DNA of 64,000 nucleotides from Virgibacillus_O sediminis (GCF_042643265.1 NZ_JBHRRZ010000038.1:113676-177675), one strand, 5' to 3'. Shown: positions 17,046 to 25,772, counted from the first letter of the stretch. The notes: generated by a model from the letters alone, not told the origin. Numbers and translations: made by a program.

Positions 17046-17545
17046 ATCATAATCTCCTCACTTTCTTCTTTGCCGTATTTTCCCTTCCAGACATCTCTCA
17101 GCTGCTGTAGGAGCCGGATCGTCATACCAATAGAACCAAGCGGTACCGCAAGCATTGGAATCCACATAGGTATTTGCATGGCCGGGGATACCTGTCCGAA
17201 TTGAATGGTCTGAAGCACTAACTGGGTGCCGAAGACTGCAAGGAAAAGAACCAATCCAAACCAGATGATAACGCTAACCGACTCCATCAACTTCCTTGGA
17301 AGACCGGATAATCGAATAATGAATGCGTCCACCCGGATATGCTCCCGCAGTTTAACTGCATAGCTTGCTCCGACCCATACTTGTACAATATGAAGATAAC
17401 GTGCTGCTTCTTCTGTCCAGCTCGGAGCAGATTGGAATATATAACGGCCGATCACCTGCCCGAATATGAGGGCAACCATCAGTGCAAGTGTAAAAATCAG
17501 AAATGCTTCCTCAAACTTAGCGAATTTCTTCGCCATTCTATTCAC
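17042..17545 (-). CDS. dctQ: TRAP transporter small permease (DctQ)
   Basis: 167 residues with four membrane helices and the family signature YLHIVQVWVGASYAVKLREHIRVD near residue 50-73. It couples the binding protein to the large permease. ATG with AAAGGGTG just upstream; it follows dctP after a 53-base gap that holds a strong hairpin. Confidence 0.93.
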   Translation of the reverse strand: MNRMAKKFAKFEEAFLIFTLALMVALIFGQVIGRYIFQSAPSWTEEAARYLHIVQVWVGASYAVKLREHIRVDAFIIRLSGLPRKLMESVSVIIWFGLVLFLAVFGTQLVLQTIQFGQVSPAMQIPMWIPMLAVPLGSIGMTIRLLQQLRDVWKGKYGKEESEEIMI

Positions 17546-17560
17546 ACCCTTTAATAGAAC

Positions 17561-17591
17561 GGGAAAACCAAGCCAACGGCCTGGTTTTCCC
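17561..17591 (-). promoter_or_regulatory. Hairpin between dctP and dctQ
   Basis: On the minus strand GGGAAAACCAG pairs with CTTGGTTTTCCC directly after the dctP stop. There is no T run in the reading direction, so it is better seen as a processing or partial-termination hairpin that keeps binding-protein mRNA more abundant than permease mRNA. On the plus strand it is followed by T7. Confidence 0.6.
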
Positions 17592-17598
17592 CCTTTTT

Positions 17599-18633
17599 TT
17601 ATTCGTTTGCAGACTGTGCCTGTTCAATTAGATCCTGTCCAATTTCTTCTTCATATTTATCATAGACAGGCTGGACGGCATCAATGAATTCTTGACGTTG
17701 TTCGTCTGTAAGTTCGTTAACTTTCATGCCGTTCTCTTTCAGATCTTCAAGGAACTCAGTGTCCTGCTGCTGGGCAAGCTGGCGCTGGTTCTCTCTGAAT
17801 TCTTCAGACGCTTCCATCACTAGTTCTTGGAGATCCTTGGGAAGCCCCTGATAGAAATCATTATTCATCAGTAGAATCGTAGCCTGGTAGACATGGCTCG
17901 TGAGTGTCAGATAATCCTGAACTTCATAGAATTTATTGGTGTAATACAGAGAAATCGGCGCCTCCATTGCATCATAAGTTCCTTGCTGCAAAGCGGTGTA
18001 TAATTCACCGAATGCAAACGGGGAAGCGTTCATTCCCAGCTGTTTGAAAGTATCGGTGTGCAACGAGCTTTCCAATGTCCGCATCTTCAGTCCCTGGATA
18101 TCTTCAAGAGACTCGACCGGGCCTTCGTTATTGGAAAGGTGGCGGAAGCCGTTTTCCCCGAACACTAATCCTTTCATGCCGTCCTCCTCCAGACTGTCAA
18201 GCAGTCCCTGGCCAAGCTCTCCATCGAGCGCTGCATAGGCGGCATCGTAATCATCAAACAAAAATGGCAGGTCGAAAACCGAAAAGCCGCTATTGAAAGA
18301 AGCCAGTGGTGCAATGGCTGGAATGGTCATCTCTACATTTCCTAGCTGTACTGCCTCAATTGCTTCCCTATCGGACGGGAATAGCTGGCCATTTGGGTAA
18401 ATTTCCACGTTTAAACGTCCATCAGACTCTTCTTCCAATTTTTCCTTGAAATCCTCTGCGGCAATATGGGATGACTGCTCCTCAGATACTAGGTGGGCAA
18501 TCCTTATGGTATATTGCTCAGAATTTCCTTCACTTCCCTCTTCCCCATTGGCGGAGTTACTGCCGCCGGAGGGGCGTCCGCATGCTGAAAGTAATAATAT
18601 TCCTGCTAATAGCACTAATAATAATTTCTTCAT
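17599..18633 (-). CDS. dctP: TRAP transporter substrate-binding lipoprotein (DctP)
   Basis: 344 residues from an ATG with AGGAGG 6 bases upstream. Lipoprotein signal peptide with lipobox LLSAC (Cys near 18), a Ser/Gly/Glu-rich linker, then a DctP domain with GKVEIYPNG-like block (RLNVEIYPNGQLF near 73), the LKMRTLESSLHTDTF segment near 175-190 holding the carboxylate-binding arginine, and a C-terminal helical tail. It captures an organic acid outside the membrane for DctQM. Leader gene of the unit running to the RocB-like hydrolase. Confidence 0.93.
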   Translation of the reverse strand: MKKLLLVLLAGILLLSACGRPSGGSNSANGEEGSEGNSEQYTIRIAHLVSEEQSSHIAAEDFKEKLEEESDGRLNVEIYPNGQLFPSDREAIEAVQLGNVEMTIPAIAPLASFNSGFSVFDLPFLFDDYDAAYAALDGELGQGLLDSLEEDGMKGLVFGENGFRHLSNNEGPVESLEDIQGLKMRTLESSLHTDTFKQLGMNASPFAFGELYTALQQGTYDAMEAPISLYYTNKFYEVQDYLTLTSHVYQATILLMNNDFYQGLPKDLQELVMEASEEFRENQRQLAQQQDTEFLEDLKENGMKVNELTDEQRQEFIDAVQPVYDKYEEEIGQDLIEQAQSANE

Positions 18634-18701
18634 CGTATTCCTCCTGTATTCTTTATGGTAAAACATGGCATGTGCGGCTCAACTTTTTCATCTACAGTAT
18701 T

Positions 18702-19373
18702 TTAAGTCTTTGGTGCGCCAACGCTTGTACTAGATAAAATACGAGTCTCGATGTTTTTCATATGGGTAGTCATTTGTGCGGCCGCGAGGGAAATATCCTG
18801 CTTTTCCAATGCTTTGATGATGCCTTCATGCTCTTCACAGGCTTGTACGGCACTAACGTGGAGTGTATTTGACAATATCAAGAACGCCCTGTAGGATCCG
18901 GTGTTCATTTGATAGATCATTTCCTTCAGCTTGATATTCGGATTTGGAGCAGCCAACATCAGATGAAATTCCCTGTCCAATTCGATGAATGAATGATAGT
19001 CCCTCTGCTCGACTGCTTTCCATTGAGCAGCCATATTTGCCTTCACCTCATCCATTCTTTCCTTGCTGAACCTCGCCGCAGTTTTCTTGATATTATGTAT
19101 TTCCAGCAGTTGGCGGATTTCCATCGATTGCAGGGAATCCTCCATGGTAAAGGAGGCTACTTTCGCTGATCTTCCTTTTCGCAAATGGACCAGTCCATCC
19201 ATCTCCAACCTTCGCAGGGCATCCCTCAACGGAGTTCTGCTGATCCCCAGCTCACTGGCAAGCTTTTCTTCCGGCAGGTCCTGCTCCGGCTGCAGCTTCC
19301 CTGAGATAACTTCACTTTTCAGCAGGTGATAAGCCTGGTCACTAAGGGATTCTGCTTGTTTAATTTTCCCCAT
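18702..19373 (-). CDS. GntR-family regulator, FCD subfamily
   Basis: 223 residues: winged helix (PEEKLASELGISRTPLRDALRRLEMDGLV, about residues 31-59) and FCD domain with DREFHLMLAAPNP near 130 and a late HMKNIETRI histidine near 205. It lies between the TRAP operon and the divergent flavin dehydrogenase, with a TGTATACTGTATACA palindrome 20 bases upstream of its start. It probably represses both neighbours and itself, with the imported acid or a derivative as inducer. Confidence 0.9.
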   Translation of the reverse strand: MGKIKQAESLSDQAYHLLKSEVISGKLQPEQDLPEEKLASELGISRTPLRDALRRLEMDGLVHLRKGRSAKVASFTMEDSLQSMEIRQLLEIHNIKKTAARFSKERMDEVKANMAAQWKAVEQRDYHSFIELDREFHLMLAAPNPNIKLKEMIYQMNTGSYRAFLILSNTLHVSAVQACEEHEGIIKALEKQDISLAAAQMTTHMKNIETRILSSTSVGAPKT

Positions 19374-19395
19374 AATCGCTCTCCTCGTAATTTTC

Positions 19396-19410
19396 TGTAT
19401 ACTGTATACA
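19396..19410. promoter_or_regulatory. GntR operator candidate between regulator and flavin dehydrogenase
   Basis: TGTATACTGTATACA is a perfect direct and near-inverted array of GTATAC halves placed in the divergent promoter region. It resembles the FadR-subfamily consensus and lies 85 bases ahead of the dehydrogenase start. Confidence 0.6.
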
Positions 19411-19494
19411 ACTACTTTAAACCATGATAAAGTATTTGTAAATAAAATATTTACATTCTATTAAAATTCCACTTTCAAACAAAAGGGGGTCATT

Positions 19495-20847
19495 ATGATT
19501 GAAGAGCTTATGAAGCAATTAGGTTCTGAGAAAGTGAGTATGAATGAAACAGAGTTGACGCGCCACAGCCAGGATGAGTCCTGCCATCCGGGAGTGGAAC
19601 CAGCGGTCATCTGCTTCCCTGAAAGCCGGAGTGACATAGAGATTATTCTTCAAATTGCCCAGGAGCAACATGTCCCTGTCACTGCATATGGAGCAGGGAC
19701 TGGTCTGGAGGGCGGAAGCATCCCTGTTCATGGAGGCATCATCCTGAATACCGAACGGATGAAGCGGATCATTGATTTTTCCCCTGAGGATTTTACTGTG
19801 ACCGTCGAGCCGGGAGTGACACGCAAGGAGCTGAATGAATCCATCAATAAACATGGATTGATGTTTCCGAACGATCCGGGAGCAGATGCATCCATCGGCG
19901 GGATGGTCTCCACGAACGCCAGCGGCACTACTGCGGTAAGATATGGCTCGATGCGTGAGCAGATCCTCGATTTGGAGGTCGTTTTGGCGGATGGAAGGGT
20001 AATACATACAGGAAGCCGGGCAAAGAAATCCTCATCCGGCTATAATCTAAGCGGATTGATCGCCGGTTCGGAAGGCACCTTAGGGATCGTTTCTTCCATT
20101 ACACTCAAGCTCCATGGCATTCCCGAACATACCATTGCCGCCAGATGCACCTTCCCTACTGCAAAAGCCTGTGCGGAAGCGGCAAGACTGGTACTCCTCC
20201 ATGACATACCGGTAATGCGGCTGGAATTGGTGGATGCTGTCAGTGTGGGAGAAGTCAACCGTTTTGGCGGCTACCAGTTCCCGGAAAAACATTCGCTGTT
20301 CTTCGAGTTTGCCGGCTCCAAAAAAACAGTGGAGGATGAGGCAGGACTTGTAGAAGAATTGATGAGGGATGCCCAATGCGAGGACTGGGAAGTCGCAGCG
20401 GATTCGTTGGAGCGGGCGCGCATCTGGAAAGCCAGGCATGAGCTCTCGTATGCCTATCGTCATACCAGTGGCAAGGAGGTACTGGGCGGAGACGTTTGTG
20501 TGCCGGTTTCCCGGCTGCCTGAGCTTGTCGATTATTCCAGAGAACTGGCGGAAGATGCTCATATGAAGGCAGGGGTATTCGGCCATGTTGGCGACGGAAA
20601 TTTCCATACATTGATTGTTTATGACCCTAAAAAGCCGGAAGAGCAGAAAAAAGCAGAACAAATATTGGAAAGGCTGGCCATCAAAGCGATCGATTCCGGC
20701 GGCACCTGTACAGGTGAGCATGGCGTCGGGATCGGCAAGAAGAAATTTCAAAAGAGGGAACATGGAGAAGCGCTGGAAATCATGAAGGAAATAAAGCAGT
20801 TGTTTGACCCGGATGGAATATTGAACCCAGGAAAGATTTTTGAATGA
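19495..20847 (+). CDS. FAD-binding oxidoreductase, GlcD/D-lactate dehydrogenase type
   Basis: 450 residues. N-terminal PCMH-type FAD domain with YGAGTGLEGGSIPVHGG near 62-78 and PGADASIGGMVSTNASGT near 125-142; C-terminal FAD-oxidase domain with GHVGDGNFHTLIVYDP near 362-377 and the CTGEHGVGIGKK block near 403-414. Members oxidise 2-hydroxy acids (D-lactate, glycolate, D-2-hydroxyglutarate) to 2-keto acids. ATG with AAAGGGGG 5 bases upstream. The glcE and glcF partners are absent, which favours a stand-alone D-2-hydroxyacid dehydrogenase. Divergent from the GntR gene, it likely belongs with the TRAP system. Confidence 0.9.
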   Translation: MIEELMKQLGSEKVSMNETELTRHSQDESCHPGVEPAVICFPESRSDIEIILQIAQEQHVPVTAYGAGTGLEGGSIPVHGGIILNTERMKRIIDFSPEDFTVTVEPGVTRKELNESINKHGLMFPNDPGADASIGGMVSTNASGTTAVRYGSMREQILDLEVVLADGRVIHTGSRAKKSSSGYNLSGLIAGSEGTLGIVSSITLKLHGIPEHTIAARCTFPTAKACAEAARLVLLHDIPVMRLELVDAVSVGEVNRFGGYQFPEKHSLFFEFAGSKKTVEDEAGLVEELMRDAQCEDWEVAADSLERARIWKARHELSYAYRHTSGKEVLGGDVCVPVSRLPELVDYSRELAEDAHMKAGVFGHVGDGNFHTLIVYDPKKPEEQKKAEQILERLAIKAIDSGGTCTGEHGVGIGKKKFQKREHGEALEIMKEIKQLFDPDGILNPGKIFE

Positions 20848-20959
20848 GGCTGCCCAGCAGACAAAGTTTGCCTGAACAGATGGGGGCTGGAACATCCAGT
20901 GGCGATGCAGCTGACACGCCCATTTTCGGGTAGTGGGTTTTTAAGCCCATACCCGGCTT

Positions 20960-21133
20960 TCAGGCGGCATCCAGTACAGCGCTGGGTTTGTTCCAATTAT
21001 ACGGTGGTGATGAAGATTTCGCTGGTTTCTTGGACATGTCCATACCTGTTGACAAGTCAGTCACGGCTTCGTGCTTTATGGAGTCTCCTAACTGTGCGCC
21101 AACAGGTATGGATGATGTTCCTCTGCCAATCAT
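20960..21133 (-). CDS. Possible 57-residue protein coupled to the HAD phosphatase gene
   Basis: The frame begins at an ATG overlapping the HAD stop as TAATG and runs for 57 residues ending in PYNWNKPSAVLDAA. There is no separate ribosome site, so translation would depend on coupling. The residue mix is plausible for a real soluble peptide (Ser, Lys and Pro rich C-terminal half), and a stem (CGGGTA/TACCCG) follows near 20928-20956. I do not recognise a family. A chance frame is possible. Confidence 0.35.
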   Translation of the reverse strand: MIGRGTSSIPVGAQLGDSIKHEAVTDLSTGMDMSKKPAKSSSPPYNWNKPSAVLDAA

Positions 21134-21987
21134 TACGCGAGGATCCATCTGCGGATTCCATATGCCACTCCATCTTGATTGTGATGCCTCGTGATGTGGT
21201 CTGCCGCTTTTTTCACCTGAGGTTCTGCATTTTCCATGGCAATCGAAGTGCCGGCAACCTCGAACATGGACAAATCATTCAGATTATCTCCTATTGCTAC
21301 CGTATCATCGCTGTCCACTTCAAAATAATTGGCGATGAATTTTAGGGCGTTGCCTTTACTGGAGCGGGGATTGCCTATTTCCAGCTTTTGCTGGCCAGAG
21401 GTGGTAACAGAGATATCCACCCTGCCGGATAATTCCTTTTTCAGCTTGGACAGTTTCTCTCGATCAAACGAAAGGACAAAAATCTTATAGACTTGCAAAT
21501 CAGTATAATCGATTCTCCGATAATCTCTGACATAGTGAAGGCCTCGCTGTTCGTGCTGCGTGTTAATGATGGATGCCGCTTCTTCCGGTGCCGGCTCTCC
21601 CTTCGCTTCGAATACCTCACGGGCCTCCCGTTCGAGAAACTCCCTTCCCCCTTCTTCTATGTAAACACCTTCATTGGTATACACCTCATAATAGAGGTGA
21701 TGCTTTTTAGCCAAATCCATCATTTCCTCGGAGATATGGACCGGCAGATAGAGGTTTTGGATAATTTCACTAGAGTGGAAGGCAACCGCTCCATTCCCAG
21801 TGATGATCGGGCAATCCAAGCCTGCCTCCTTCAAAAGTTCTTGCGTATCATGCAATGAACGGCCGGAAGAAATAACAACTATCCTCCCCCGATTCTGAGC
21901 CTCCCGGATTACCCGCCGATTTTCCAGACTGATGCTCCCTTCTTCAGACAACAAAGTTCCGTCCAAGTCAATCGCAATCAACTGCAT
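21133..21987 (-). CDS. HAD-superfamily hydrolase, Cof subfamily IIB
   Basis: 284 residues from the ATG at 21987 (AAGGTGG 7 bases upstream); the longer frame has no family likeness before this. Motif I is IDLDGTLLS with nucleophile Asp8, motif II is VISSGR near 38-43, and motif IV is VAIGDNLNDLSMF near 235-247. These phosphatases act on sugar phosphates, flavin mononucleotide or similar; the specific substrate is unknown. The stop overlaps a possible small gene. Divergent from the TPR-like gene. Confidence 0.92.
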   Translation of the reverse strand: MQLIAIDLDGTLLSEEGSISLENRRVIREAQNRGRIVVISSGRSLHDTQELLKEAGLDCPIITGNGAVAFHSSEIIQNLYLPVHISEEMMDLAKKHHLYYEVYTNEGVYIEEGGREFLEREAREVFEAKGEPAPEEAASIINTQHEQRGLHYVRDYRRIDYTDLQVYKIFVLSFDREKLSKLKKELSGRVDISVTTSGQQKLEIGNPRSSKGNALKFIANYFEVDSDDTVAIGDNLNDLSMFEVAGTSIAMENAEPQVKKAADHITRHHNQDGVAYGIRRWILA

Positions 21988-22111
21988 ATTTTTTCCACCT
22001 TCCTTTCCCCTTCTTCTGCCAATTATATCGTAAATGAGAGATTTCTCTATTTCTTTAGAGTGATATTTGCTAGGTACCTGTGATAGGATGGGAAAAAAGG
22101 GGGAATGAATA

Positions 22112-23494
22112 ATGACAGCCCACTCTATGGAAGTACAGATCAACAAGAAGAAGTTCCCATTGACCGCGAAGCGAATAACGGTTTATAAGCAAAGTAAAGT
22201 AATAGAAGCAGTCGACCAGTCAGGAAGATATTACTATTTACTTTTTTATAAAGATCAGTTCCTAAACGGTACATCCACCGATCACATGAAACTCGGCACC
22301 CACATCCATCGCGCATGGAAGCACGGCATCCATTTCGATGGCACCCACCCATTAGCTGGCGAGCTGCTCCGCCAACGTGACAGCTATTCCTTTACATCCT
22401 TTCACTTATTTTTTAAAAGACTCAAAGAAACCTATTCCCATACCCAAACCGCACTGATTGCCACTTTTTTCGATACCTTTGCATCCTCCGGAGAAATCAA
22501 TCGCATACTCAAAGAGATCTATTATCATTACCAGCGCAACGGCCAGGTCTTCAAGGCATACCAAATTCTTCTGCTGGGGACAGAATGTGAGCCATCTGTT
22601 CAATTTTTTACAGATATGATCAACAAACTGGAGTTCAAGCCCTATAAAGAAATGTATCAGCACTTGGATAAGGCAGCAGAAAAAGCTCCAATCCAGCTGG
22701 AATCCATCTGCTTCAGCAACCTGCTTGATCCATCAAAGGCAACAAAGCTCCTCTCCTTCTATCAGCAGCAAGGCCGGTGGATGGATGAACTCACGCTGAG
22801 AATCCATCTGCTCGGGAACCGTTTTACGTCTGATAACTTCTCCGCCATCCAAGGGCTGGCTAAAAATTTCACAGAACAAGAACAGCTGGATATTCTGCTT
22901 GACCTCTACAATTCCTGCCGCCATCCTCAAGTGGCAGAGCATTTGGCCGAGTCCCTATTCGCTTTGGGTGACGCTGACTCGATTGTGGAGTACGTAATGG
23001 CCAGCGACCTTCCCCTTCAAGAAAGACATCTACCCAATGTGCTAGAAGCATTTGAACAGGCTGATGACCTATTGCTGGCCTCTCTAATGAACCGCCCCAT
23101 CGATCGTCTTTTGGAGATTAGCAAACACGAACCGCATCTCTTGGAACAATTGGCTGCCCCGTTTGTCAGAGCTGCCTTAAAAGAATACTCGCCTGATGAC
23201 ATTCTTGATTGGCTCGCACCACTATCCCAGGCTGGACATCATCTGCCGATTGAACAGAAACTCCATAGAATGAAGTCATTGGCAGAAGACCCCGACAGGC
23301 AGTATGACCTCGGAGAACTGTATTTTCATTTTCGTCAGCTGGACCAGGCCATTGACTGTTTTACCTGGGAGATGGAATTGCATCCGGAAAACCCCAAGCC
23401 AGTCAATTACTTAGTGAAAATATGTACGGAAAAAGGAGAGAAAGAGGAAGCAGCTGCCTATAAACAGCTGTTGATACACATGCAAAAAAGATAG
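22112..23494 (+). CDS. Uncharacterised TPR-like helical repeat protein
   Basis: 460 residues, ATG with AAGGGGG 8 bases upstream. No enzyme motif or membrane segment is visible. The first 90 residues look beta-rich (KRITVYKQSKVIEAVDQSGRY), the rest is alpha-helical with paired short helices and a typical TPR unit near the end (YDLGELYFHFRQLDQAIDCFTWEMELHPENP, about 400-430). It probably is a protein-interaction scaffold in the cytosol. Two foldback repeats follow the gene. I do not recognise the N-terminal domain and give no function. Confidence 0.8.
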   Translation: MTAHSMEVQINKKKFPLTAKRITVYKQSKVIEAVDQSGRYYYLLFYKDQFLNGTSTDHMKLGTHIHRAWKHGIHFDGTHPLAGELLRQRDSYSFTSFHLFFKRLKETYSHTQTALIATFFDTFASSGEINRILKEIYYHYQRNGQVFKAYQILLLGTECEPSVQFFTDMINKLEFKPYKEMYQHLDKAAEKAPIQLESICFSNLLDPSKATKLLSFYQQQGRWMDELTLRIHLLGNRFTSDNFSAIQGLAKNFTEQEQLDILLDLYNSCRHPQVAEHLAESLFALGDADSIVEYVMASDLPLQERHLPNVLEAFEQADDLLLASLMNRPIDRLLEISKHEPHLLEQLAAPFVRAALKEYSPDDILDWLAPLSQAGHHLPIEQKLHRMKSLAEDPDRQYDLGELYFHFRQLDQAIDCFTWEMELHPENPKPVNYLVKICTEKGEKEEAAAYKQLLIHMQKR

Positions 23495-23551
23495 AACGGA
23501 AGACAGGAGGAGAGGAAATTATCCCCCTAAATGATGAACAACACACACTAA

Positions 23552-23688
23552 ACCAGTGGAGGAAATATGCGCAGACTCCTGCGGGAGAAAAGGCCTAGGC
23601 GAGACCCGCAGTGCGACAGCGTGAGGAGGTTCACCAGCCGCCCGCGGAAAGCGAAGCATATTTCCGCAGCGGCAGCGGCCCACTAACC
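23552..23688. repeat. Foldback repeat (GGAAATATGC family), copy A
   Basis: Arms GGAAATATGC at 23561 and GCATATTTCC at 23656 enclose a GC-rich centre with GCAGACTCCTGCGGGAG, CCTAGGCGAGACCCGC and CCGCCCGCGGAAAGC. The orientation is the same as the copy at 23783 and opposite to 40088. Confidence 0.85.
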
Positions 23689-23782
23689 AAGATTTCGAGT
23701 TAGTTTATCTTTCCCCTCTCTTCCCAGTTTAATAGAGGAGAGGCAATATTAAACTATCCCCGAAATGATGAACAGCACACTC

Positions 23783-23920
23783 AACCAGCGTAGGAAATAT
23801 GCGCAGACTCCTGCGGGAGGAAAGGCCTAGGCGAGACAGCGCAGTGCGAAGCACAAGGTGGCTCTCCAGCCGCCCGCGGAAAGCGAAGCATATTTCCGTA
23901 GCGGCAATCTCCACTAAACT
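23783..23920. repeat. Foldback repeat (GGAAATATGC family), copy B
   Basis: Arms at 23793 and 23888 with the same inner blocks as copy A, slightly diverged (CGAGACAGCGCAGTGCG in place of CGAGACCCGCAGTGCG). Head-to-tail with copy A. Confidence 0.85.
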
Positions 23921-23967
23921 GGATCTTTAGTTATTTGAGAATTTTCTTTTGTCCTAGCCCTCTAATC

Positions 23968-25131
23968 CTATTTCAATTCCAACAGTTTATTTTTCAACTC
24001 ATTCTCCATGCCCAATAGCTCCTTCTCCGCTTCACTACGTTTCTTACGCCCCTCTGATTGAATTTGAAGCGTTTCTTCAATCGTACTCATCAGATTCTCC
24101 TGCGTCTGTTTCAATGTCTCAATATCAACCAGCCCACGCTCATTTTCTCTGGCCGTCTCAATTGAATTGCTTTTCAGCATCTCAGAGTTCTTGACCAGCA
24201 GCTCATTCGTAGTCTTGGAAACCTGCTTCTGGGCCTCGACAGCGTTTCGCTGGCGCAGAAGCGTAAGGGCAATAGCAATCTGATTCTTCCATAATGGAAT
24301 TGCTGTAAGGATGGAGGATTGGATTTTCTCCACTAATGCCTGGTTGGTGTTCTGGATTAGCCTGATCTGCGGAGCGCTCTGCGTCGTGATCTGCCGGCTG
24401 AGCTTCAGGTCATGCATTCGCTTATCCAAACGCTCGGCAAATTGCATCATATCATTAGCGGCCTGGACATCCATTTGACTGCCTGTCTGATCTGCTTTCT
24501 GCTTCAATTCCGGAATCAGTTTGGTCTCCAGCTCCTCAAGCTTCAGTTCGCCGGCAGCAATATAGATATTCAGAGCATCGAAATAATCCTTATTCTTTTC
24601 GAAAACCTGCTGGAGCATCTCATTATCCTTGGTCAATGTACTTTTATGATGATCAAGCTTGACACTGATCCGGTCAATCTGGGCTCCTGTCTTCTGGTAT
24701 TTAGAAAGGATTTCATTGACAGATCCGGTAATTTTCCCAAACATCTTTGCCCAGACCCCGCGTTTTTCTGGCTGTAATTCATCCGGATTCACTTGTTCCA
24801 GCCGTTTCATCAGATCTTCCAGTATCCGGCCGACTTCCCCCGAATCATTTTGCTGGACATGCTCCAGCATGGCGTGGGAGAAATCCAGCAATTTGGACTG
24901 TGCTTCTGTTCCGTATTGGGTGATGGACTGATAATTGTTCGGATCAATCTGCTGTGCCAGCTGACGGGCCTTTTCCCTGCTTTCATCTGGCAGCCTATCT
25001 ATCAGCTTGGCAGGCTTGTCCTCCTGCAGCTCATTAGAGCGAACTTCTTCCGCTTGCTTCTCATCCCCAAACGGATTGGCGAGCAGATCATCTAATTGCC
25101 GGGACTGTTTATTTTTTTCCGGTTCGTTCAT
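23968..25131 (-). CDS. TelA/YaaN family protein (toxic anion resistance)
   Basis: 387 residues, almost entirely alpha-helical with long coiled-coil segments (about 120-380), no signal peptide. It matches the TelA (PF05816) family, named for tellurite resistance in Gram-negatives; the B. subtilis member is YaaN. The role in Firmicutes is not settled and is usually linked to envelope or toxic-anion stress. It follows xpaC with a 4-base overlap, the conserved Bacillus xpaC-yaaN order, so the two proteins probably work together. Confidence 0.9.
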   Translation of the reverse strand: MNEPEKNKQSRQLDDLLANPFGDEKQAEEVRSNELQEDKPAKLIDRLPDESREKARQLAQQIDPNNYQSITQYGTEAQSKLLDFSHAMLEHVQQNDSGEVGRILEDLMKRLEQVNPDELQPEKRGVWAKMFGKITGSVNEILSKYQKTGAQIDRISVKLDHHKSTLTKDNEMLQQVFEKNKDYFDALNIYIAAGELKLEELETKLIPELKQKADQTGSQMDVQAANDMMQFAERLDKRMHDLKLSRQITTQSAPQIRLIQNTNQALVEKIQSSILTAIPLWKNQIAIALTLLRQRNAVEAQKQVSKTTNELLVKNSEMLKSNSIETARENERGLVDIETLKQTQENLMSTIEETLQIQSEGRKKRSEAEKELLGMENELKNKLLELK

Positions 25132-25772
25132 TTAAGCACCCTCCTGTCGGTTTGCTTTACATGTCGATACGACTGTTTGGCGACATCCAATTCGAAATTC
25201 AACGTGTCCATATCCTCATTCAGCATGACATAAAGATCCTTTTTCACCGTCTCCCCCATTTCTCTGACAGTCCGGCGGGTTTCTTTCAAAGATTGAACCA
25301 TTTCTTTTGTCTTTGCCGGCTGGGAGGATAGATAGGCATATTTCTCTGTTAAGGCAACCAGCGAATCCAAATGCTTATAAAAGAAGGATTCCGCCTGGTA
25401 GAACCGTTTCGGCTCTTTTTTCGTATTGGAATAGATTTTGCGGACAGTGAGGAGGATCTCCAAATTTTCCTTGGCCTGTCCAAAACTGCGAACACTTTTC
25501 AATGAACGCTGAAGCCTTGCTATCTTCGGTTTTGCCTCTTTCAGGTTTTCCCTGATATATTTATATTCCCTGCGGCTCAACCCCTGACTCTTCAATTCCC
25601 GGTGGTCGGAAATCTGCTTGGCGGAAACATAGGCTGTTCCCCCGCCCAACAGGCCATATACACCCGATAGCAGCATCGCCGCATCAAATCCAAAAAAGCT
25701 GATCAGCGCAGTGATTACGGCTGCTGAAGTGGCAAAAGTTGAACGGAGAATAAACTGGAAAAATGCCTTCAT
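25128..25772 (-). CDS. xpaC: XpaC-like 5-bromo-4-chloroindolyl phosphate hydrolysis protein
   Basis: 214 residues. Two hydrophobic helices at the N terminus (about 8-50) anchor a helical cytosolic domain with KQISDHRELKSQGLSRREYKYIREN near 52-76. Family name comes from a B. subtilis clone that hydrolysed X-phosphate; a true phosphatase activity is doubtful. First gene of the xpaC-telA pair. Confidence 0.88.
   Translation of the reverse strand: MKAFFQFILRSTFATSAAVITALISFFGFDAAMLLSGVYGLLGGGTAYVSAKQISDHRELKSQGLSRREYKYIRENLKEAKPKIARLQRSLKSVRSFGQAKENLEILLTVRKIYSNTKKEPKRFYQAESFFYKHLDSLVALTEKYAYLSSQPAKTKEMVQSLKETRRTVREMGETVKKDLYVMLNEDMDTLNFELDVAKQSYRHVKQTDRRVLK

Larger units (their letters stand above)
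23505..23960. repeat. Tandem duplication of about 230 bp carrying two foldback elements
   Basis: The segment beginning AGGAGAGG at 23505 recurs from 23737, and both halves share the words CCCC..AAATGATGAACA, ACACAC, CCAG and a complete foldback repeat. The period is about 232 bp. It fills the whole gap between the TPR-like gene and telA; no gene was found in it. Confidence 0.7.

Noticed and set aside
20899..21345. Plus-strand frame of 148 residues overlapping the HAD gene
   Set aside because: It runs antisense into a well-supported HAD coding sequence and has no ribosome site or family likeness.
23729..23914. Minus-strand 61-residue frame
   Set aside because: It lies within the second foldback repeat; such frames recur in every copy and are not genes.
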